Positions 35,525 to 47,459 of a stretch of DNA of 64,000 nucleotides are shown here, piece after piece. Position numbers and translations under genes: made by a program. The first letter of the stretch is position 1. The number at the start of each line of letters is the position of its first letter. Origin of the DNA: Polytrichum commune. Taxonomy: Eukaryota > Streptophyta > Polytrichopsida > Polytrichales > Polytrichaceae. Where the stretch lies: positions 4,030,001-4,094,000 of the forward strand of contig OX485809.1 in assembly GCA_950295325.1 (NCBI GenBank). The letters run 5' to 3'. The notes under the pieces are model-generated. The model made no database searches, was not told the origin of the DNA, and saw only the letters and a program-made list of their open reading frames with translations.

Positions 35525-37862
35525 TTATATAGATGGTGTTGTACATTTGGAATCAATGTCCTCAATAAATATTAATACATTAAATTCAAATATTACTATA
35601 AAAAAATTCAAATGTATTTTATGAAGTTAAAAATTTGGTTTAAAAAAAATTGTATTAAATATTACTATAAAGAAGAAATGATGCGTAAGACAGATATTGC
35701 ATGGAAGTTTCATGAGTTTTTTTCACAGCCTATAATTTTTGGAAGATCTTTCATTATTAACATTTTCCAGCGTGGATATATAGCCACTATTCAAGAGAAT
35801 ATGAAACAAACAAGGAATGGACATTAACAAAAACGGAAAACACCAAAAGATAAAGTATGCAATGGTTTACAACCAACTCAAAGACGTTATGCATATATTT
35901 TGGTCTCTCATTAAAAGCATAAAAAATATATATATTTCCAAAGGTTTTAAAGGCATATTGCAACAAATGTAAGGTGAACACAAGGTTTAAAGAATGTGGT
36001 GGTTATGTAGAGTGCAAGAATTATAACGACCTTATGAGTTTGAAATTATGACCATCTTTTAAAGTATATCGTGAATAAGGTACATAAAACTCTTACCAAA
36101 GTTCTATAATTATGACAATATTTTGAATAACCTTTTGCAAATCAAATTGTCTCTCCCAAAATCTTCAATATTATATATATATTAATAATAAAATATTAAT
36201 TTTATTATTAATTATCTTTGATGCAATATATGATCAATAGGCAATATTTTTTATAAATGGAGTTTTAACTAGAACTTAGTTGTATTGACAACTATGAAGT
36301 ATATTAAATAGATTTGAATCCAATAGGAATGTCCATACATCCGTAGGTGGCCCAAATTCTACTTTAACTAATTTTACTTCATTATTTGCATTTTGATTTA
36401 GCACACATATGTGATTTATTTTTGATACATTTCTCATCTTACTCTAGACTGGCGAACAATCTCTTGAACTATGTTATGTTTGCTGTACATATTTGCGATT
36501 TCACCGAGTTGGCAGCCATCTTACTTTGTTTGTTCATCCATACAACTACAATGACCTATATGTGATAGCATTTCTCTTTTATTTTATGAATAATACATCT
36601 ATAATTGTCCAGCTTTTCATTTTTTTCTTTCAAAATGACACTTGCTTAAACTTGTGATCTTTTCAAGTGTAGTTTTTTCAAGTACTTAGTTAAGACGAGT
36701 AGCTATATCTTCAATGATCCATCGTATAGTTGGAAGACCTCCGAGCTTATGATGAAATTTGAGTTTTTTTTATTAGTAGTATTGAGTAACAAAATGACTA
36801 CATGATTGTCAATTCTTATTGTTGCACATGGTGTTTTTAGAAATAATGTATGATGAAGCAGTGATGCCTTAATTTCATTTTCAGAGTCAACTTACCTTCA
36901 TAGTTTGAACTTGAGGGATTTGAATGATTTGATTTACAATAAAGCCTTAACGTAATATGCCAATCCCAAGTCTAGCAAGAGTGTCATTTTTTGATATTCA
37001 ATGTTGAAATATGTTGTGATTACACTTGAGTGAAAGTGTGTAACAAAACATAGTAATGTATTTGTGACATTCTTGTAATAATTTTACAATGATTTATTTT
37101 CAAATTATATATTGATATACATGTTGAGAACGTTATCCAATAGTATTTTTCAATGTATGAATTATGATCCATGGAAGGTTAAACACGTGATATTGAGGTG
37201 GTTCATATCATCAATCATAATTTCCAAATATTTTCATAATCAAATATCTATCGTTTTGAAATTTTGTATTATTAATGTTTTTGAGAAATTGGAGATTGAA
37301 ACCAACTCACTCACTTTTTATTTAGCACATTTTTTTATGGGATGCTAGAATGATACTTTAGTCTCAATTGCCCATGTGACAAATTTTGGGTTGATGAATG
37401 AGAACTAGAATACTTATTAACCAAAAACAAGCTTCTTGAAATAATATGTTTGGTATATCTATATTCATCTCAAAATTTCCTATCGCATGGGCTATGAGGA
37501 TGGGCTATAGGGTATAGTTGTTAGATTCTAAATCCTCATTATTTTAATGAAACATGACAAGTCATGCAAATTGAATCATCAATAATGTCGTAATGACCTT
37601 GCTTATAGCAACAAGTCAAGAAATTTAAAAAAAATGATGGTTTTTCATGGAATTAATAATTCAAGAAAGTGATTGACCAATCAAGTATTAAAAGTCTAAT
37701 GAGCAATGCATTATAGAATTGAAATTCTAATAAAATAATTATTTACTAAGTGAAAGTGAAAGTGAAAGTGAAAGTGAAAGTGGACATATATATTGGTTTT
37801 GGACCTTGAAGGTGGATGCACTTAAGATGGGTTTTGTAGACTAATGAATGGGAAGAACCAAC
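35525..37862. other. Very AT-rich interval, no gene
   Basis: The longest open frames are under 80 codons and are AT-driven (Phe, Ile, Asn, Tyr-rich). I see nothing that looks coding. A (GTGAAA)n run of about five units lies at 37749-37781. Confidence 0.6.
37749..37781. repeat. (GTGAAA)n microsatellite
   Basis: Five tandem hexamers of AGTGAA/GTGAAA lie close upstream of the MITE end at 37863. Confidence 0.9.
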
Positions 37863-37980
37863 CACTACACTAAATATTGTATTTAATGTCACTTACTATT
37901 TGAAATTACACAATACTATAACAATTTATTGTATGTTATCTTATTTTTTGCCAACAAAGATCAAACTTGTGCTTTGGACA
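37863..37980 (+). mobile_element. Left half of a MITE-like element split by R3
   Basis: It starts CACTACACTAAATATTG and continues TATTTAATGTCACTTACTATTTG..TTACACAAT. The same sequence is found inverted at the other side of R3 (47459 back to about 47403), with about 50 bp of terminal repeat at roughly 85% identity. Joined, the halves make an element of about 235 bp. It is non-coding. A related end is at 27003. Confidence 0.7.
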
Positions 37981-38514
37981 TGTGAGCCAGGATCACCCCC
38001 ACCCTTGATTGCGTCATGGTCTGGGTGAGGGATCCCCTTGCCACAATTCATCAAATGATTGCAATGGTAGGTGACCTCCACCTTCTTCAATGATGAATTA
38101 GTGTACTTGACACTTCCTCTTTATTACACTCAACCACAAGTATTCACAAATACCGGGTCACATACCACACAAAATTACACTCACATCCAAATACTCTTCA
38201 TGCTATTCTACCCTAACGGTCACACTCTCATGCTACCACTATGTGATTAACCAATACATCATCATACTTGATAACTGAGCTTGAACACCACATCCAATGC
38301 CATAGCCACCTAATTACTAGTGACTTCAATTCAACCAAGGAAAACTCCATGGGATCGCCCAACAACATCACCCCTTGAGGCAGCTACCCTTGTAGCCACA
38401 CTATCCAATGCCAGCCACCTTCTAACCCTCGGCCAACATGGTCAGTCCATAGCCCCAAGGGGTTGTGCCCGAATCTCGGTTGCCGTCCAGGCTTCAAAGT
38501 TCCAACTGCCACAC

Positions 38515-40420
38515 TGTCAGCCCTAAACCCCCACCCTTATGCATCGTAGTCCGGGTGGGAGCCTAAGGCTCACATGTACTTGATTGAACCCACTTAGCCC
38601 CTAGGACTAAACTCCCAATGCTCCACCAATATGAATGTTGAACACACAACTTTTTATTCAAAGACACAAGGTGGCAAGTATTTAAAAATACTCTATGCCT
38701 TTGTAGTCATCACCACACACAATCTTCCAGTCAACACCAACATCCACTCCAAGCCTCCACCCCTACACAATGAACTATTTAACTAGTCTACGCTATCTCC
38801 AAATGGCATTAAGCACACCAAGTTATACAATTGGCTTGCCCATGCCCATTCATTCCAACCCTCTTAATTCCTTAAGTGCCACCTAACTAAATCCCAATTC
38901 CTCACTCCCAGCCCTAATGCAGCTAACTCCTAATTACTGAATGATTCACTAATTCAAAGTCATACCTTAGTTGGAAGTTGTGAGTCCGTCGCCCGGCTCA
39001 TCCCCTGGCCCTTAAGTGTTGCTGCCACTTGGCAGCTTATGGCGTTGACTGTTGCCTCCCTTAACGAACGTGCATGTGCCCCGTTACGTTCTCCTCCCCT
39101 GGTTGCGGTCTTCGCAGCCTCACCCAGCTAAAATTCAACCAACGGCTCCGGAGTTAAACCCCTGCTGCTGGCAATAGATGTGGGCAGGCTCGTCTCAAGT
39201 GACTCGCTAGCTTCGGTGCCCCTACTGAATTCTAGTTTGAGTCAATGACTAAATCCCTTGCCAAACGCCTACTCGGGAATTCCCACAAACCAAGCCATCC
39301 CCCTGGTCGACAAAACCCATAATTTGGCACAATGCAATGAAATGTCCAGGCAGCCTCTGCACCCAGACTTTCACATGGAGGTCAAAGAATTCATGCCACA
39401 CAATTTTTGGAATGCAGACTGAGTTTTAGGGAGGTGCTCGAGCATCAACGTTTTTTTTCTCCTCCGCACGCCTCAAGATCTTAGTGCCTCTATGAATGTA
39501 GCGCACTTCGGCATTGATTTCAAAGGACCTTGATGTCCAACGTCGAACCCATCAACAACAATTGTTGGCGTCAATTCCACCTTTTGAGCTTACAATTCTC
39601 CTACTCCCTTAGACACCTCCCTGGATTATACTGGCCAGCAGGGAAGCCTCTTCTCCACCTGCATCGCTCCTGTTCGGAAGGATCTCACGCCGCATTCAAT
39701 CGGATTCTTCTCATCCACATCGACAACCCTGTTCGCCACCTCCTGAATTTCAGCCACCTTGATTCGCTACCTCATTCCTCCGAAGGCGACTTCAACTCTT
39801 ACCCATTATGGCGGCAATGCTCACTCCGCAACTAACTGACATTTACTTCTGCTCTTTCGGCAGAGTTACTTCGTTTCCTCGCATAAGAACAAAGTCAGTT
39901 GCCTCTCGGCAGCAGATGCCCCTTCCTGTACCGATTCCATTCCTTCCTCAGTGAGTTGCTCTCACTTCAATCCCTTGCGGGTGAGGTTGGGCAGCGCTTC
40001 CACATGGGTCAGTGCCTCTGTGCGCCATTTTTCTGAGGGAGAGAGAGAGAGAGAGAGGTTGTCGCAGCCTCCGAGCAATCCAGGGGACCCCTTCCTTGGA
40101 TCCGGAAATCCAGTGGCCTAATCCGCCATTGAGAAGGGAACCCCCCCTAAACAAACAACACACTAGCACTAAACGAGCAATTACCATTGACCTAAGAGAC
40201 ACCTAATCCTACATATTCTAATTACTTGTTTTTGGTCTTTTTACTTTAATTGCACACCGTCTCACAACTTAACCCACTGTGTTTCACTTTTGACACATAA
40301 CACACTTAACTTTAACTAAATCTAAACTTTTATCCTTTTCCACTACTCTCACAACACCAATTCTAAAGTTTTAATGATTTTAATGATTAAGAAGACATGT
40401 GGGCACAATTTGGGCTCACA
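38515..40420 (+). mobile_element. LTR-type element R2 (1,906 bp) nested in R3
   Basis: The ends are TGTCAGCCC and GGGCTCACA, classical TG..CA with a short inverted repeat. The 5-bp direct repeat CACAC flanks it (38510-38514 and 40421-40425). The left end reads CCCCCACCCTTATGCATCGTAGTCCGGGTGGG, followed by the TTTTTATTCAAAGACACAAGG-TTTAAAAATACTCT block seen in R1. It includes a (GA)n run at 40031-40055. The short frames inside have no known domain. Confidence 0.75.
40031..40055. repeat. (GA)n microsatellite
   Basis: About ten GA dinucleotides inside R2. Confidence 0.9.
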
Positions 40421-40425
40421 CACAC

Positions 40426-41021
40426 CATCCCCGCGTTCCTCCCAGCTGAATTTGCAACAGTGGCGCAATGCAACAATTTTCTCAATTCCCAGCCAGCTAC
40501 TCAATCCCTTGAGGCTGCAAGGTCACACCAGGGGGAGGGGACTTTTGATCCTGACTGCGCTCTCGGCATCAAGCCTAGCAGCCAGCAACATTAGCTTATG
40601 CAGCCTCCGACTTTCCAGCATTTGTGATCGCTGCCCCCGCTGGTATTGAGTTGGCATGTGTAGCTCCGCTAGTTGCATTCACAAAACTCAAAAGTCACCA
40701 AGGCAGGCCCTTCTGCTGCCGAATCCTAGTCAGTGCTGCCCAGCACACCGAAGTCGCCCCCACTGCAACACCTTAGCCTCATTCCCTTCACCTTAGAATC
40801 TCCCTCAACCGTGTTAAAATTCGGCATCAACATTGCTCTCGGAGCGCAGTTCCTCTCCGACTTCGAAATCAAACCTCACCCAACGGCTAAAAACGCTTGA
40901 GTACTCTCTCATTCTTATGCCAACCCTGCGATCAGACGTGAGATCCTTTCCTAGCTGAAGATGCATTCCTCTAGCACCCAAGCCGGCGCCCCTGATTCAT
41001 TCCCGAATCTCACTGCTCCTT
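40426..41021 (+). other. R3 sequence between nested elements R2 and R4
   Basis: This is GC-richer DNA with frames of up to about 90 codons that lack recognised domains. It belongs to R3, since R2 and R4 are separate insertions with their own target-site duplications. Confidence 0.5.
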
Positions 41022-41995
41022 ATGAGCCCAAAACGGTTGCTCATATTTGTTTTATGTTTAGAATTTACTTAGAATTGCATTTGACGTCATTATTGAAACA
41101 TCAAAAAGTATAAAAAAGAGCGAGGCTTGGTGTGGAATTACATTTTAGGCTTTAGGCTCTAGCGGTGTGGTTGATTAAAGGATTGGGGGCATTAGGGGTT
41201 AGTTGAACTACGTAAGTGTGTGTGTGTTTAAGTAAAGGGAAGGGGCCTCGGGGTTTAAGTGTTTGAATTGGGACCTATCGTGTTGGTTTAGGGGGTGAGG
41301 GTTTAGTGGATAACATGGGGTTCCATTATGTAGGAGAGGGGTTAAGGGGTTAAGGTGCCTCGATTTTGGGTGGTCTCTCTCTCTCAGCCGAGCGGAGGAG
41401 GCTCAAGAGCGGAGGAGGATCAATGGCGAAGGGAGCCTAGGAATTAGAGGTTGAATATGGATTCAAGTTACACAAAGGTCTGGATTCAAGGAGCTAGCGA
41501 GGCTAAGTTGGTTGAGTTGCGGCATTAGAGGTTGAGTCTGGATTCAAGGAGCTGGCGAGGCTAAGCTAGTTGAGCTGCGGCATTAGAGGTTGAGCTTGGA
41601 TTAGAGTTACACAAAAGGGGAGGGGTTTTGGGTAGTGTTCACACTACATTATATTATGGCCTAGCTACCTAGGTTTAAAATGATGGATTAGTCTAGATTA
41701 TTAGTTATCAGTGGGGGAGGGAACCACAATTAATATGTTAGGTGGTAGCATTATTGAGTGGATTGGGTGTGAGCTTTGTGTGGGATTTCAATAGAGTGTG
41801 TTAAGAGCACAATAATCGAGAAAAACGTTTGTCAACGCTTGTACTCATGTTATGGAATAAATTGGTGTGCTAAAATTGATGCGAAATATAATGGAGATTA
41901 ATGAAGTTGGAGAGATTGAGCTAAGCTAGGATGAATGTGATCACCATGCCCCCACCCGGACTACGACGCATAAGGGTGGGTGGTTTGGCCTCACA
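41022..41995 (-). mobile_element. LTR-type element R4 (974 bp), inverted, nested in R3
   Basis: On the minus strand it starts TGTGAGGCC at 41995, continues with the ACCCTTATGCGTCGTAGTCC block and ends GGGCTCATA at 41022. The 5-bp direct repeat CTCCT flanks it (41017-41021 and 41996-42000). Inside, a diverged tandem repeat with the motif CATTAGAGGTTGAG starts near 41440, 41520 and 41578. It is the same family as R1-R3 in opposite orientation. Confidence 0.75.
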
Positions 41996-42000
41996 CTCCT

Positions 42001-44084
42001 TCCCAGTGAGGCAGAGCCTCCCTCCGTGTGTGCTTCATTATTCCTCTCAACCCTCATGCCGACATGTGCTCTTGCTCGAGGGCGCTGCCTTCATAGCCTC
42101 GGCCTCTCTTGGTCAGCAGCCTTCCTCCTCCGATTCCCACTAGCACCACCCTTTCGGTGGCCTCCAATTGCTTGCCTCTGAATGCCGCTCCGCACCGAGA
42201 CCCTCCATTTGTCGCAACCCTTGCTAATGCTAATGCTAATGGTTAGCTCCTCTTACCCTGGACCATATAGTTCATAAAAGGGGAACCAACCCTCCTACTT
42301 TGCTTTTGGGACTCACCCCCTTAATCGGTAACCAATCCTTAGATGTGGACTTCCATCCATGAAAGTCCCATCTTATGTTGATCATCGCATTGCCGGAGCA
42401 ACACTACAACAACCCGAACCATACTAGGCAACTATGACCTCACAATGCGCCAAAGCCCATGGAGGCCGTGCCGTTCGGCCTCGGGTGGGTGAGGCCACAC
42501 CACCTCACCCATATAAGCCTCTAGGACTTTACGCGTCAACCAACCTCTTGTCTCTCTACCAAGAGTTGGGGCCAAGTGGACATTTTCCTTTAGTTGCTGG
42601 GCCTAGAACCCCCCCAGCAGCTTCAGACCATCATAACTTCCTTGTATGATGTCTGATCATAACAACCAACCACTCCATCTTCATCTACGCTTCACGTAGA
42701 TACCGATGGACTCCTCACTTGTCCCATTCAGGCAAATCTTGAGGAAGTTATGCCTGTTTGAACCTTGGCAGTCCCGGGAATCACTCCAGGCACTGCTGTA
42801 CCAGGGCGCTGTCCCGGGACAGCGCTCACACCTCCGCTTGAGGTGATCTTGAGCATTCTAGAATCACCACGCCATGAGCTACGCATAGCTCATGGCCTTA
42901 CCCTCATGCTTGTGGGAACACGCGAACACCAACTTATCCGGATTGGCATGTTTAAGTGCCTAATCCGTGTTTGTCCGGATGACCCTAGTATCGTCCAGGG
43001 ATTCTGTGAAGTGTAGGAGGTCTAGAACCCTCCGTACCTGCTTATTTCCTCTTCCTTAGCCAAATTTCCGGAAACCCTAATTTCCGGATATTTGGTCTTT
43101 GGGGACACTCTTAGTCTTTTTCCGGAGTGTGCCTTTCCGGATGGTATCTCTAGGTCCTCATTACAATACTTACCCACCCCTTTACGTCTACCCTCTAGAA
43201 TAGGTGGTTTCTTCCGGTGAAGACGTCCTTGATAAGATTGGAATCCGGAAACTCCCTCACAACCCATCTGGCTTGATCAAGTCCTAACGACGGCTATCTC
43301 ACATGGACGTTACCCAGGCATCCGGAACAATGAGGATCTCTTCCTACTGCACTCCGGAGGTGGCCTCCAATCCGGAATCCTTACTGATCCGGACCTTCCC
43401 TTCTCCTTCCGACGGATCTGTCCGCTACCTCTACCTTGGATCTTACTCAATCTAAGCTAACTGGGCGATCCGTACCACCATCCGGATAGGTCCGTCTAAG
43501 GGCGGTGGGACCTCTTCAGAAGATCAGATTGGCGTAAGTCCGGATCCCTTCCGGATCTCACCCAATCTTCCCAGCGGCTATCCCACCTAGACGTTACACA
43601 ACCCACCGGATTAGTGAGGTTTCCCTCCCACTACACTCAGAGAGGATCTACAAGGCAATAACCGGATCTGATCCGGGTCTCTTCTCTCATGTCCTATCTG
43701 GAACTCCTATCCCTCATGTTCTCTCTCTCTCTCCTCCGCTAACAATCCCCGGATCATTCACACAAACATCAATAAAGAGAAGTCAAGGAGTGAGAAACAA
43801 AGGCATTTATTCGGAGTAGGAGTAATCACAATACAACAATGGAGAAGGAACCCTTCTCAAACTCCTTATTCAGCCTTAAGTAGAGGCTCAAAATCCCTAA
43901 ACTGAGGGCGGCGGCCCAAGCGGCCGCCGCTAAGAAAAACCCTAACTACACCCGGTTTCCCGGATCAAGATCCGGGTTTTCCGCTGACACTCCCAAGGGA
44001 AAATTTTATTACTCATCTTCAAAAACTCCTAAGTCCTACCTGCCTACCTCTATTCTGCCTAATTAAACTAGCTATTCTCCTCTA
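42001..44084. other. R3 interior, TCCGG-rich, no intact gene
   Basis: No coding frame was recognised. From about 43050 onward TCCGG(A) recurs every few dozen bases on the plus strand. Palindromes cluster at 42806-42896. Two similar blocks, GGCTATC-CAC-T-GACGTTAC near 43293 and 43578, indicate internal repetition. CGGCGGCCCAAGCGGCCGCCG lies at 43909-43929. Confidence 0.5.
42806..42896. repeat. Cluster of perfect palindromes
   Basis: GCGCTGTCCCGGGACAGCGC (42806-42825) is a perfect 20-bp palindrome. GCCATGAGCTA (42871-42881) and TAGCTCATGGC (42886-42896) are exact 11-bp arms around CGCA. Between them GGTGAT (42842-42847) pairs with ATCACC (42863-42868). Confidence 0.85.
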
Positions 44085-46161
44085 CTAAGAAGAGCGGTGC
44101 TTCTTCGGAGCCGATCCCTCCTTTGAGTGACTGCCTAACCCGCTGACGACGGAGGAGCCCCCTCCCGGCGATGCCTTCTGCAGCCGCGTGAGCATACTTC
44201 TCATGTTCGGAGACGGGGCAACCTCGTCCTCCGAATCCGCTGCTCTCTCAGTCCGCGGTGTCCTGGTCCCTAGTGTTCCGGAGACTGTCCCTGGGGTTCC
44301 GGAAACTGCCCCCATCCGGACGCTCCGGATCGGAGAAGGATCGCTTCCGGTGCCCTGCTCCGGATTCCGTCCGCCCGAGATCGAAGCCGTCCGCGGATCC
44401 CTGTTGGAGGCCGCCCTTGAGGGTGGCGGAGGAAAGGGACTGACCATTTGGCAGTCCTGCGGAGACGATGGCGAGGCGTGGGTCATAGGGGCCTTGCCCC
44501 TACTCGGAGTTGCCTCCCGATCAGAAGTCTGGTGCCGGATCGGCGTCCTAGCCCTATCCGGAGTCCGGGATCTATCCGAGTTTCAAGGAACCGGGGACTG
44601 GCCTCTCCCGGATCGGACCGACCCGGTACTCTTCCTCCTCGCCTGGGGAGAACGGGCCTGTTCCGGAACCCTCCCGGAACTAGCCGGCTGCAAGCCGCCT
44701 CCCTGCTGGCTGGGTCCTGCAGATGTTGGCGGATTCTGCACCAGGGCCACTTCACCAACTACCTCATAGAGAGTTCCGGTTGGTGACCCATGCGGACCTG
44801 GATAGAGTACCCGCCGGGGTGTTCCGCTTGGTGGGACCACCCTCTGGATTTCCGCCAGGAGATCCTTCATCGTCCGTGAGTACTTCACGAGGATGGGAAG
44901 GATCTGCCTGGCGGAAGCGGGCTCTCCGGACTCCATCATCCGGTCGTAGAGGTACGCCTTGTTGACGATCTCCGCCGGATGCCCCACCAACTCCCGGATC
45001 CGGCTGAAGAGCACTGCCTGCTCCGCATGGTACTTCCGGATCTCTTCGCTCTTCTGACTCAGCTCCTGAGTCATGGCCGCTACCTGCGCGGTGAGGTGAG
45101 CGTTCTCCGTCTTGGCCTGCTCCAGCTCCTTCCGGTCCGCCCTCTTTGCCAACTCCCGAAGAATATTTCCGGGCCCGCAGTCGTCCAGAGCCTGGTTCGC
45201 CCCTCGGACGATGTGCTCCAACCGGAAGTACTGGGTTTGCAGGTCCTCCATCCCCTCCTGCATCCGCTTGAAGGGATTTTCCGGAAAGTCCCAAGCTGAT
45301 AGGTCCACATTTCGCCATGTGGTCTCCCGGCTGGGTCCGGCTTCCGGATGATGGTGAGGAGGAGGGGGAGAGAATGGCCTCGAGACGGTTGGCGGCGGGC
45401 TTCCGGGTGACGAGGGAGGTGCTTCCGGAAGAATGAGGTCGCTGGAGGTCTCCGTCTCGACGTCTCCGGCTTCCGGAAGAAGCTTGTAGGCGACCTCGTC
45501 CACCGCTACCGTTAGCAGGTCCTCCTCCTCCGCCAAGATGCAGTCGAAGTGCTGGTAGAGGTGCAAAATGAAGGGGGAGAGGAAGGAGGGTTTCCGGCCG
45601 ATGTGGGGAAGGGCCCGTCCGACTATCTCCTGGATGATCAGGCCCCAGTTCACCGGTCGGACTCCGGACATTGCCCCAAACAACGTATTAGCCATGGTGA
45701 GGCTAATCCGCTTCGGCTTGTCCGGGTTGAGAATGGGCAGGAGAAACTCTAACACTCTCCGCTCCCTAATATTCCGGTAGTTTCCAGGGTGCGTGGAATC
45801 CGTCCTTTGGATCCGCGTCCCCTCTGAACTTTCCGGCGAACAGGCCGTCGCGGCGGCCGGCCCACCCTTCGGCAATCCCCCTGGGAAACCCATAGACCCT
45901 GTTCCAGGTATCCGGAGTCCAATTTTCCGGATCCCTCCTCTTTGTGCCTAACCACTGATTGCCTCTCTCGAACTTAAACTCACGAAGGGTATCTTCCACT
46001 TTGAGGTTCCAAGGTTTAGAGAGCAATCCCGCACAACCCACGACCCGGAGATCCTCCGCGAGCTCTTGCAGCTCTCTATCCTCCCTCGGAATTGCAGGGG
46101 TGAGGGCTTTCAGCGGAATCGGGATGGGTTCCCGCTGATCCTCTTCCCGTGCTTCCGGCAT
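44085..46161 (-). pseudogene. Broken coiled-coil reading frame of a repeat-borne gene
   Basis: Three minus-strand segments read as one former protein of about 690 residues. The ATG is at 46161 (MPEAREED). The first frame, with WTPDTWNRVYGFPRG and DPKDGFHAPW, hits a stop at 45766. The continuation, +1 shifted near 45790, reads YRNIRERRVLEFLLPILNP, KRISLTMANTLFGAMSG and VRPVNWGLIIQEIVG, then a Pro/Ser/Glu linker. A coiled coil follows (KELEQAKTENAHLTAQ.. to about FSRIRELVGHP), then an Arg/Ser/Pro tail. A TGA at 44583-44585 interrupts, but the same frame stays open to a stop at 44085. The stop codon would be CGA before a C-to-T change. From memory, the middle block resembles an uncharacterised family common in seedless-plant genomes and tied to repeats; I cannot verify this. 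It is antisense to R3. Confidence 0.55.
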
Positions 46162-46767
46162 TTTCCTCTCCCTTCTAACTTTCCGGCTTGCAACTCTCGC
46201 TTTCTTCCGGATTCCCTCTCTTCCGTCTAACTGCTACAGAGTCCCGGCAAGCCAACTGCCGGTGACTGAAAAGTGCTAAGTCCCAGCAATCCAACTGCTG
46301 GTGGCTCGAAATGACAACAACCTCACCACTCGTTCTCTCAGCAATTTCGTCGTTTGTGAATCAGAAAAAAGTGGGAAGGAGAAGGAAGGGACTCCTAAAT
46401 AACCCTCCCCTGTTACCGTTTGGGTTAAAGGAAAACGGTTATAACGGTTTTCCGACGGTCTTCCCCCAACCGTCATAAACCCGTTATAACCGCCACTTCC
46501 GGGCCGTTGGGTAATCTTGGCGCGTCCGTTACTTGGTCCGGACCAATGGTTCGGATCATGATTACATGGTCCGCCCATCCTATTTGACGGACCGGTCATA
46601 GTACTTATTTTAAGTCGTTTTATCGCACAAGGCGGGGTTAGAATACTCTATTTCCTAGTACAATTAATTTTAACCTAAAAGACCCTATTACCTTCAGATA
46701 AGCAAGGAAAAATACGGAAATGGAATCCGTATTTCCGTATTTCCGTCTTTCCGTCGAATTTGGACTC
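46162..46767 (-). other. Upstream region of the broken reading frame
   Basis: This would be the 5' flank of the gene starting at 46161. It contains TTCCGG/TTCCG-rich sequence, CCGTTATAACCG inverted motifs near 46430-46500 and a run of TTTCCGTA repeats (46722-46750). No separate gene is supported. Confidence 0.4.
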
Positions 46768-47344
46768 CCACAATGCCTCCTAGTCTTCGTGGGTGGGAGG
46801 CATTCCCAACGCCCGGGGCCCTCACCCACACTAGGATCACTTGGGCCCTCTCACCAACGGCGCCACAAGTCCCGGGTGTCACTCCGGGGTCCCCCTTGTG
46901 CCCATGGTGTTTTGGGCACTCCTCATGGAGAGGTGCGCGACACCATCCCAACTGGTTTCCTCCCCCGATAGCTAGATTTGCCTCCCGGCAGCTCTCATTC
47001 TTTGGACTTCCCCCCTCTGTTCTTCTCCTCCACCCTGTGGATAATGCCAACAGCCTAATCCCCAATTCGGAGCCCCCCCCCATCCTAAAACAAACACTAG
47101 CCTAAGCCTAAACAATCAATACCATTAGCATTAAGCCACTTGAGCTTGGCCTTACCTAACCTTAATCAAACTAATTAACTCATTATTGATTTTTCTCACT
47201 TAATAACTTAAGTCTAACAACTTAACTCAACTAAAGTCTAACTTCTAAACTCCAATCCCATCTAACTCTCAACTAACTCAACAATTGCTAATTCTAATGT
47301 TTTGGTCTTTTTAGAGTTTAAATTGAAATCGGGCTCACAGGACA

Positions 47345-47459
47345 TTATAGAATATTGGCATCTTTATATGGTAAAAAAAAAATTCATTCATAATAAATAA
47401 AAAAATCATTGTGTAACTCTAAATAGTAAGTGATACTAAATACAATATTTTGTGTAATT
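47345..47459 (-). mobile_element. Right half of the MITE-like element split by R3
   Basis: Read on the minus strand from 47459 it matches the left half at 37863: ATTGTATTTAGTATCACTT, ACTATTT and TTACACAATGATT. The outer few bases have decayed (AATTA instead of CACTA), so its own target-site duplication cannot be read. Confidence 0.7.

Larger units (their letters stand above)
37981..47339 (+). mobile_element. LTR-type element R3 (9.36 kb, containing R2 and R4)
   Basis: It starts TGTGAGCC and ends GGGCTCACA. The 5-bp direct repeat GGACA flanks it on both sides (37976-37980 and 47340-47344), and it lies inside the split MITE. Its left end shares the CCCCCACCCTTGATTGCGTC block with R1 and R2; its right end (about 46770-47339) is similar to the right ends of R1 and R2 and may include a diverged second terminal repeat starting near 46768. 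Without R2 and R4 it is about 6.5 kb. The interior holds the TCCGG-rich region and a broken minus-strand reading frame. No reverse transcriptase, integrase or protease was recognised, so it is probably a large non-autonomous element or one with further unresolved insertions. Confidence 0.65.

Noticed and set aside
37863-47459. A 9.6-kb DNA transposon defined by the CACTACACTAAA inverted repeats
   Set aside because: Inside these ends lies R3 with its own GGACA duplication, so the inverted repeats belong to a small MITE that was interrupted.
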